A model generated the notes under the pieces. It ran no database searches and was not told the origin of the DNA. It was given only the letters and a program-made list of their open reading frames with translations. Shown here piece after piece: positions 57,995 to 64,000 of a stretch of DNA of 64,000 nt. How positions within the stretch are numbered: the first letter of the stretch is position 1; every line of letters begins with the position of its first letter. The DNA is from Proluteimonas flavola (GTDB lineage: Bacteria; Pseudomonadota; Gammaproteobacteria; Xanthomonadales; Xanthomonadaceae), in contig NZ_JAIWPU010000009.1 of the NCBI RefSeq assembly GCF_021191705.1, positions 62,001 through 126,000 of the forward strand. Reading direction: 5' to 3'. Position numbers and translations under genes: made by a program.

Positions 57995-58954
57995 ATGACG
58001 TCGGCCACCTTCCTGTTGCCCGCAGCCGCCCGCTTCGGCGCGCAGCGCTGGCAGCAGGACGTGTCGCGCGCGCTCGGCCGTGCGGATGGCGCGTCGCTGG
58101 CGTCCGGCCGGCGCGCGCAGTTGGCCCGGCACATCGAACTGCCGGGCGGCACCTGGCCGCTCGCGGCCCTGTCGCGGCAGGTCGATGTCGGCGATGCCGA
58201 CGCGCCGGACAGCGCCTGGCTGCGTGCCGATCCCGCGTGGCTGCGGCCCGACATCAACGGCGTGCGCCTGATGGCGCATGGCGACACGCTGGGCCTGACC
58301 CGCGATGACTGCGATGCATTGCTGCCGGCGCTGCAGCCGGTGTTCGGCGATGCCGGCTTCGCGCTCGACGCGCCCGCTCCGGCGCGCTGGTATCTGCGTG
58401 TGCCGCGTGCGAGTCCCTTGCCCGAGTTCCTGGATCCGTCGGAAGCGCTGGGCACCGATCTCGCCGATCACGACGACGACAGCCCCGCGGCGCGGCGCTG
58501 GCGTGCGCTCGCGACCGAAGCGCAGATCATCCTGCACAACCATCCCTGGAACGCGCGCCGCGTCGCGGCCGGCAGGACGCCGGTCAATGCGCTGTGGTTC
58601 TGGGGCGGTGGCCCGCTGCCCGATGCGCGCGTGCACACGCGCAGCGCGCATGCGCAGGTCCACACCGACGATCCCACCCTGCATGCACTCGCCGCGAGCG
58701 CGACCACGGTGACGCCCTTGCCGCAGGCGTTCCCGGAACCGCGCGACGCGGCGCTGTTCGATCTGGTCGGCGAGCGCGATCTGCGCCGCCTGCAGACGGA
58801 CTGGCTGCAACCGGCACTCGCCGCACTGGCCCGCGGTCAATTGCGCACGCTGCACATCGACGATGAGGACGGGACCGTGCTGGCGCTGCGCCGCTGGCAT
58901 CGTCTGCGCACCTGGCGTCGCCCGCGCGTCGCAATGCCGGCGTCGTCGTCTTGA
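57995..58954 (+). CDS. rpfE: RpfE-family regulatory protein
   Basis: The 319-residue protein is conserved in xanthomonads between greA and recJ and was named RpfE for its place in the rpf (regulation of pathogenicity factors) region of Xanthomonas. The segment VNALWFWGGGPLPDARVHTR is also found in a branch of phosphoglycerate-mutase-like proteins, which gives it occasional such annotations, but no metal-binding catalytic set is visible. Its function is unknown. The rpfB-F-C-G signalling genes are not in this window. The stop overlaps recJ as TTGA. Confidence 0.82.
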   Translation: MTSATFLLPAAARFGAQRWQQDVSRALGRADGASLASGRRAQLARHIELPGGTWPLAALSRQVDVGDADAPDSAWLRADPAWLRPDINGVRLMAHGDTLGLTRDDCDALLPALQPVFGDAGFALDAPAPARWYLRVPRASPLPEFLDPSEALGTDLADHDDDSPAARRWRALATEAQIILHNHPWNARRVAAGRTPVNALWFWGGGPLPDARVHTRSAHAQVHTDDPTLHALAASATTVTPLPQAFPEPRDAALFDLVGERDLRRLQTDWLQPALAALARGQLRTLHIDDEDGTVLALRRWHRLRTWRRPRVAMPASSS

Positions 58955-60681
58955 GCGCGCAGGCACCGACGATCCGCCGCCGCGAGGCCGCGGTGGGCGA
59001 GGGCTGGCCGTCGACCGTGCCGTCGCTGCTCCAGCGGATCTACGCCGCGCGCGGTGCGCACGATCTCGACGCCGCGCAGCCGAAACTCGCCGGCCTGCTG
59101 CCGCCCGATGCGCTGTCCAACATCGACGCCGCGACCGCCTTGCTCGCAGACGCCATCGCCAGCGGCGAACGCATTCTCGTGGTCGGCGATTTCGACTGCG
59201 ACGGCGCGACGGCGTGCGCGGTGGCGGTGCGCGGGCTGCGCATGCTCGGCGCGCGCGACATCGTGCATGCGGTGCCCAACCGCATCACCCACGGCTACGG
59301 CCTGTCGCCGACGCTGGTGGAATCGCTGGCGCCGTTGGCGCCGTCGCTGCTGGTGACCGTCGATCACGGCATCGCCTGCCATGCCGGCATCCGCGCGGCG
59401 AAGGCGCTGGGCTGGCGCGTGCTGGTGACCGATCACCATCTGCCCGGCACCGGGCTGCCGCCGGCCGATGCGATCGTCAATCCGAACCTGCCGGGCGACA
59501 CCTTCCCAAGCAAGATGCTGGCCGGCGTCGGCGTGATCTTCTATGTGCTGATGGCGCTGCGCGCGCGGCTGCGCGGGCAGGGCGATGCACGCGCCGCGGA
59601 CGCGGATCTGGGCAGCCTGCTCGATCTCGTCGCGGTGGGCACCGTCGCCGACCTGGTGCCGCTGGACGCGAACAACCGCGCACTCGTGTCGGCCGGCCTG
59701 CGCCGCCTGCGCGCGCGTCGCGGCTGCGCCGGGCTCCATGCGTTGATCGAGGTCGCCGGTCGCGACGCCGCGCGTCTGACCGCGGCCGACATCGGCTTCG
59801 CGCTCGGTCCGCGGATCAATGCCGCCGGCCGGCTCGAAGACATGGCCATCGGCATCGAATGCCTGCTCAGCGACGACGGCGCCCATGCGCGCGATCTCGC
59901 CGACACGCTGCACCAGATCAATGCCGAACGCCGCGCAGTGCAGCAGTCGATGCTCGACGACGCCGAGGCTGCGGTCGCCGGGCAGCCGCCGGTCGATCCG
60001 GCCAGCGCCGGTGTGTGCCTGTTCGATGCGCAGTGGCATCCGGGCGTCGTTGGTCTGGTCGCGTCGAAGATGAAGGACGCGCTGCATCGCCCGGTGATCG
60101 CGTTCGCGCCGGCCGAGCCCGACAGCGACCAACTGCGCGGTTCGGCGCGCTCGATTCCGGGTCTGCATATCCGCGACGTGCTCGCCGCGGTCGACGTGGG
60201 CCATCCCGGCCTGATCGAACGCTTCGGCGGTCATGCGATGGCGGCCGGCCTCACCCTGCAGCGCGATCGCCTCGATGCGTTCACCGAAGCCTTCCGCACG
60301 ACGGTCGAACAGATGCTCGATCCCGCCTTGCTGCGCGCCGAGATCCTCACCGACGGCGCCTTGCGCGGCGAGGAATTCGACATCGTTCATGCCGCGCATC
60401 TGCGCGATGCCGGTCCGTGGGGGCAGGGTTTTCCCGAGCCGCAGTTCGACGGCGAGTTCGCGGTCGTCGACTGGCGCGTGGTCGGCACCCGACATCTGAA
60501 ACTGACGTTGCGCCTCGACGGGCATCCGAAGCCGCTGTCGGCGATCCATTTCGGCGGCTGGTGCGAGATCGCGCCGTCCGCGCGCGAGCGCATCGTCTAC
60601 CGGCTCGCACCCGACGATTACCGCGGCGGCGACGCTGTGCAACTGGTCGTTGAACATCGCGAGCCGCTCGGGGCCGTTTGA
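58951..60681 (+). CDS. recJ: single-strand-specific exonuclease RecJ
   Basis: The 576-residue 5'-3' exonuclease acts in recombination and mismatch repair. DHH-family motifs are present in order: VVGDFDCDGATACAV, the VDHG strand in LLVTVDHGIACHAG, LVTDHHLPG and the following VNPNLPGD. The C-terminal DHHA1 region includes ERFGGHAMAAGLTL, then an OB-like domain. The start is TTG, used as TTGA inside the rpfE stop. Confidence 0.95.
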   Translation: MSAQAPTIRRREAAVGEGWPSTVPSLLQRIYAARGAHDLDAAQPKLAGLLPPDALSNIDAATALLADAIASGERILVVGDFDCDGATACAVAVRGLRMLGARDIVHAVPNRITHGYGLSPTLVESLAPLAPSLLVTVDHGIACHAGIRAAKALGWRVLVTDHHLPGTGLPPADAIVNPNLPGDTFPSKMLAGVGVIFYVLMALRARLRGQGDARAADADLGSLLDLVAVGTVADLVPLDANNRALVSAGLRRLRARRGCAGLHALIEVAGRDAARLTAADIGFALGPRINAAGRLEDMAIGIECLLSDDGAHARDLADTLHQINAERRAVQQSMLDDAEAAVAGQPPVDPASAGVCLFDAQWHPGVVGLVASKMKDALHRPVIAFAPAEPDSDQLRGSARSIPGLHIRDVLAAVDVGHPGLIERFGGHAMAAGLTLQRDRLDAFTEAFRTTVEQMLDPALLRAEILTDGALRGEEFDIVHAAHLRDAGPWGQGFPEPQFDGEFAVVDWRVVGTRHLKLTLRLDGHPKPLSAIHFGGWCEIAPSARERIVYRLAPDDYRGGDAVQLVVEHREPLGAV

Positions 60682-60801
60682 CGCCATCGGTCAGTCACGT
60701 GCGGAATCGTGAATGCGGGTGCAGAATGGGCCGCCGCGCACGCGGCATGCCCGCGGCCGTTGCCCCCGCAACGCCGCCCACTTCTGTACAGGGAGATGTT
60801 C

Positions 60802-62142
60802 TTGAAGACTGTCCATACGCTGGCCCTCGCCGTGGCGCTGGCCCTGGCACCGACCCTCGTCGCGCATGCCGCGCCGGGTGATGCCGCCGAATCCGTGACC
60901 CTGGGCGCCGAGCGCCGGGGCGAGATCACCAGCCGGTCCAGCCTCAACCACCAGGACGGCTCGCGCAGCCAGCTCTACCGCGTCGACCTGCGCGAAGGCC
61001 AGGTGGCGTCGTTCAAGCTCGAAGGCGCACTGCGCGGCAAGTTGACCGCGTTCCACGGCGGCGATCTGGTCGCAAGCTCGAACCCGAACAACGAATCGGC
61101 CTCGCTGGTCGTACGCGCCCGGCGCGCCGGCAGCTACACGATCGCCGTCAGCGGCGCCGATGCCAGCGCGTATGGTCCGTTCACGCTGCAGGCGGCCGCG
61201 ATCGAGGCCTACAACGGCGAAACCCTGCGCGTGGGCGCGGCGATCAGCGACTGGACCGATGCCAGGCGCCAGTTGCCGCTGCGGATCGACGAGGCCGGCT
61301 TCTACACCATCGACATGATGTCCGACGATTTCGACCCGGTGCTCAAGCTCGACGGCCCGGGCGTGGCGCTGAGCAACGACGACGGCGGCGAAGGCAGCAA
61401 TGCGCGCATCAGCGCGCGTCTCGCGCCGGGCACCTACACGCTGACGGCCGAGGGCTACGGCGGCGAGCGCATCAACGGCATGTACCAGATCCGCGTCGCG
61501 GCGCGTCCGCTGCCGGAAGGCGGTCTGCGCGAAGGTGGCGAACTGGCCGTCGGCAGCACCGTGACCGGTCTCTACGAAGGCACCGCGCACGCCTACACGT
61601 TCTCGTTGCCGGCGCGCCGCGTGGTGCGCATCGACATGCGCAGCGACGAGATCGATCCGTTGATGCATCTGGCCGGCAACGGCGTGGAGAAGACCGACGA
61701 CGATGGCGGCGATGCGCTCAACTCGCGCATCTCGATGCTGTTGGAGCCGGGCACGTACACGTTGCGCGCCGATGCGGCCTCGGCCGGCGCGGGTCTGTAC
61801 ACGCTGGCGTTCGCGGCATCGGAAGCGCCGGACAATGTCGGCGGCGGCACGCTGGCGGCGGGTCGCCCCGCCGAGGCCACGCTGCTACCCGGCATGACCG
61901 ACCGCTGGACGATTAACATCCGCAGCGCCGGCGCGTATGCGATCGCGATGAACTCCGACGACGTCGACAGCTATCTGCGCCTGAGCCGCGACGGCCAGGA
62001 AGTGGCGACCGACGACGACGGCGGCGGTGCGTTGAACGCGCGCATCGCGCAGCGGCTCGAGTCGGGCACCTATGTCGTCGAAGCCTCGTCGATCGACGGC
62101 GACACCGGCGGCAACTACCGCATCTCGCTCGAGCGTCGCTGA
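60802..62142 (+). CDS. secreted protein of four PPC-like beta-domains
   Basis: The 446-residue protein has a signal peptide (residues 1-23, LALAVALALAPTLVAHA) and about four consecutive PPC-like domains at roughly 30-131, 142-234, 247-339 and 350-445. The last three share the motif S-D-D/E-x-D-P/S-x-x-x-L...NDDGG or DDDGG, suited to calcium binding. PPC domains normally sit C-terminal to secreted proteases; here they form the whole protein, so a binding or surface role is likely. The TTG at 60802 is preferred to the ATG at 60796 because GGGAG lies 6 bases before the TTG but touches the ATG. Confidence 0.8.
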   Translation: MKTVHTLALAVALALAPTLVAHAAPGDAAESVTLGAERRGEITSRSSLNHQDGSRSQLYRVDLREGQVASFKLEGALRGKLTAFHGGDLVASSNPNNESASLVVRARRAGSYTIAVSGADASAYGPFTLQAAAIEAYNGETLRVGAAISDWTDARRQLPLRIDEAGFYTIDMMSDDFDPVLKLDGPGVALSNDDGGEGSNARISARLAPGTYTLTAEGYGGERINGMYQIRVAARPLPEGGLREGGELAVGSTVTGLYEGTAHAYTFSLPARRVVRIDMRSDEIDPLMHLAGNGVEKTDDDGGDALNSRISMLLEPGTYTLRADAASAGAGLYTLAFAASEAPDNVGGGTLAAGRPAEATLLPGMTDRWTINIRSAGAYAIAMNSDDVDSYLRLSRDGQEVATDDDGGGALNARIAQRLESGTYVVEASSIDGDTGGNYRISLERR

Positions 62143-62162
62143 TCTCTCGCCACCGGTGCCGC

Positions 62163-64000
62163 TCAGCGCGGCGCCGGTGGTTCGCGTCCGCCGTCCGCGG
62201 CCGTGCCGCGTGGCTGCCAGCCGGGCGCGGCACTGTCCGGTTCGCTGCTGCGCCACTGGATCGGCGTGCGGCTGCTCACCGCGGTGATATGACCGGCCGC
62301 GATCGCCGCTTCCGGATCACGCAGCACGGTCTTGACGTCCAGCACCTCGCCTTCGCACCACAGCCCCGTCCACGCGTCGCGCCCGCCGCGCTTGGACGCG
62401 TAGAGCGCGCGATCGGCGAGATCCACCGCTTCGCGCCAACGCTCCTTCCTGGCGACGCCGGCAGTCGCCTGTGTCGGCCAGCAGGCGAATCCGATCGAGA
62501 CAGACAGCACGGCCTGGCCGCCGTCGAACGCGAACGGCGTGTTCGCGACCACCGCGCGCAGGCGCTCGGCGACATCGCTGGCGCCACGCAGGTCGAGGGT
62601 CGGGCAGGCGACCAGAAACTCCTCGCCGCCCCAGCGCGCGACCAGATCGCCCGGTCGACAGCAGTTGCCGAGCCGCGCCGCGATCTCTTCCAGGATCGCA
62701 TCGCCGGTGCTGTGGCCGTGCTGGTCGTTGCTGTGCTTGAAGTAGTCGACATCGAGCAGGAACACGACCTGCCGCGCCGGGCCGCCACTGTGGGCGGACA
62801 TTTCGCGCAGCGCATGCGTGGCCGCGCCGCGGTTCAACAGCTGGGTGAGGCTGTCGATCGAACTCAGCCGATGCAGGCGACGGTTCACCCGGCGCTGGTA
62901 CCAGGCGAAGGCGAGCATCAGCACGACGAGGATCGCCAGTCCGGCGATCGCCGCGCTGCGCAGCCTGCGCGCGTGCTGTTGGGTGAGCGTGTCGACGCGG
63001 CGTTGTTCGTGCAGCCGCGCCAGTTCGCTCGCGCTGTGACGATCCTCCAGTCGTGCCTGCAGCCTGGCCAGCGTGCCGAGGTTCTGGCTGCGCAACGCGC
63101 GCACTTCGACATCGCGCAGCGCCTGCTGCACGTCGAGCGCGGCATCGTACTGGCGAAGCGCGCGCAACGCCGCGACTTCGGCGCGCATCGCGTCGCGGTG
63201 CTCGATGCGAAACGCGCCGAGGCGTGCGATCTCGACCGCCTCGCGCGCATGCGTCAGCGCCTGCGCGGCCTGGCCGGCGCGGAGCGCCAGACGCGACATG
63301 CGCATCCGGGTGATCGCAGCGCCGGACGGGTCGTCGCTGCGCTGCGCATCGGCGATGCGGGCCAGCGTCGGCAGCGCTTCGATGCCGGTGGCGTCGAGCG
63401 CGGCCAGTTCGGCGCGTGCGCGGAGTTCGACCACGCCCAGCGCGATGGCCTCGGCCTGCGGCAGGGCCACGGCGAATGCGTCGCGCGCATCCGCCTCGCG
63501 TCCCGCGCGCAGATGGTTCAGGCCCTGGTTGTAGCTCAGGATCGGCTCGGACAGACCACCGGCATCGGCGATCGCCTGCGCCCGCGCGAAGATGCGCAGC
63601 GCGTCGTCGAACGCTTCCAGCTCCTCGCTGTGGATGTTGCCCACGTTGTTGAGCATCTTGATCTGGGCGATATCGGATTCGCCGGCTTCGGCCGCTTCGA
63701 ACGCGCGCGTGTACAGGACCAGCGCGCGGGGCACGTCGCCGGCCAGTTGCAGCGCCGCACCGGCATTGGACAGCGCCCGCAGCGCGAACTCCGGCGATTG
63801 CGGCGATTCGGCCAGCAGGATTTCGACACGGTCGACCGCATCGATCGCGGCCAGGGCATCACCGGTCAGCGCGGCAGCGCGCGCGAGACAGGTCTGCAGC
63901 TTGATTTCCTCGGCTGCCGGCATGTCCGTGCCCGACAGCGCGGCGCGGGCGATCGCGATGGCTTCGGCCGGGCGCGTCTCGCGCAGGTCGAAACAGCGCT
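62163..64000 (-). CDS. TPR-containing diguanylate cyclase (GGDEF), cut by window edge
   Basis: The visible 612 residues lack the N-terminus, which lies beyond the right edge; the frame stays open to 64000. Helical TPR-like repeats occupy the visible N-terminal part, followed by one transmembrane helix (SAAIAGLAILVVLMLAFAWY) and a GGDEF domain. The active-site motif RWGGEEF (62616-62636 region) is intact and a product-inhibition I-site RPGD (62646-62657) precedes it by five residues, so it should make c-di-GMP under feedback control. The TPR region probably senses a protein partner. Relatives occur throughout Xanthomonadaceae. Confidence 0.9.
   Translation of the reverse strand, partial: RCFDLRETRPAEAIAIARAALSGTDMPAAEEIKLQTCLARAAALTGDALAAIDAVDRVEILLAESPQSPEFALRALSNAGAALQLAGDVPRALVLYTRAFEAAEAGESDIAQIKMLNNVGNIHSEELEAFDDALRIFARAQAIADAGGLSEPILSYNQGLNHLRAGREADARDAFAVALPQAEAIALGVVELRARAELAALDATGIEALPTLARIADAQRSDDPSGAAITRMRMSRLALRAGQAAQALTHAREAVEIARLGAFRIEHRDAMRAEVAALRALRQYDAALDVQQALRDVEVRALRSQNLGTLARLQARLEDRHSASELARLHEQRRVDTLTQQHARRLRSAAIAGLAILVVLMLAFAWYQRRVNRRLHRLSSIDSLTQLLNRGAATHALREMSAHSGGPARQVVFLLDVDYFKHSNDQHGHSTGDAILEEIAARLGNCCRPGDLVARWGGEEFLVACPTLDLRGASDVAERLRAVVANTPFAFDGGQAVLSVSIGFACWPTQATAGVARKERWREAVDLADRALYASKRGGRDAWTGLWCEGEVLDVKTVLRDPEAAIAAGHITAVSSRTPIQWRSSEPDSAAPGWQPRGTAADGGREPPAPR

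Noticed and set aside
57995-58954. Phosphoglycerate mutase activity for the RpfE-family protein
   Set aside because: Only a short similarity around WFWGGG is visible. The metal-binding Asp/His/Ser set of alkaline-phosphatase-type mutases is not recognisable.

Overview
The window is high-GC chromosomal DNA from a gammaproteobacterium of the Xanthomonadaceae, most likely the Lysobacter/Luteimonas side of the family. The reasons are conserved gene orders (lptD-surA-pdxA-rsmA-apaG-apaH; fliD-fliS-pilZ-rpoN2-fleQ; dapB-carA-carB-greA-rpfE-recJ), the presence of RpfE (a family known from xanthomonads), and xanthomonad-style palindromic repeats. There are no tRNA or rRNA genes, no CRISPR array, no prophage and no recognisable insertion sequence. 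Almost everything is core genome, packed tightly with many 4-bp ATGA, GTGA or TTGA stop/start overlaps.

Layout. 0-6.4 kb: a truncated 7TM-DISM sensor protein, glnS, a cysteine-rich lipoprotein, a nucleoside deaminase, rlmM, a small membrane protein, a REP-type palindrome and a DUF808 (YedI) protein. 6.4-9.1 kb (minus): two ubiquinone-pathway FAD hydroxylases. 9.1-11.3 kb: a BtuM-like cobalamin importer, a PduO-type adenosyltransferase and a histone-deacetylase-like enzyme. 11.4-19.2 kb: the outer-membrane/ribosome-maturation cluster lptD to apaH plus a DUF1287 protein. 19.2-22.7 kb (minus): TerC, lgt, thyA, folA and dgkA. 22.9-25.2 kb: an SGNH-hydrolase lipoprotein and a secreted subtilase, closed by a strong terminator. 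25.2-31 kb (minus): a response regulator/histidine kinase pair upstream of a MacAB-type ABC efflux system. 31.1-38.5 kb: a DUF486 protein, an extraordinary G/C homopolymer tract, then the flagellar block fliD-fliS-fliT-pilZ-luxR-type regulator-rpoN2-receiver-fleQ (minus) behind a clear sigma-54 promoter. 38.8-45 kb: a CHASE/PAS histidine kinase, smpB, ratA-rnfH, bamE/fur (divergent) and recN. 45.2-50.1 kb: the heat-shock cluster hrcA-grpE-dnaK-dnaJ with two internal sigma-32 promoters. 51.3-60.7 kb: an SDR oxidoreductase, dapB, carAB, greA, rpfE and recJ. 60.8-64 kb: a secreted PPC-repeat protein and a TPR-GGDEF diguanylate cyclase cut by the window edge.

Most unusual region. The 1.1 kb between dnaJ and the SDR gene (50.14-51.26 kb) has no credible gene. 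It holds four same-strand copies of a module. Each copy begins with a small hairpin (TCCACA...TGTGGA), followed by a sequence carrying a DnaA-box-like TGTGGATAA, then a second hairpin whose sequence changes completely between copies while its pairing is kept. The last three copies are each preceded, at exactly the same distance, by a promoter-like TTGACN-N17-TAGCSS block. This looks like a tandem family of small-RNA genes, or a DnaA-binding locus, or both. I do not recognise it as a described system.

Other points of interest are two large palindromic elements that have been read into the C-termini of proteins (the MacB-type ATPase and, minimally, DnaK), a Spy-like helical insertion in the MacA-type adaptor, an orphan terminator where the flagellin gene would be expected, and a Fur that lacks the structural CxxC cysteines.
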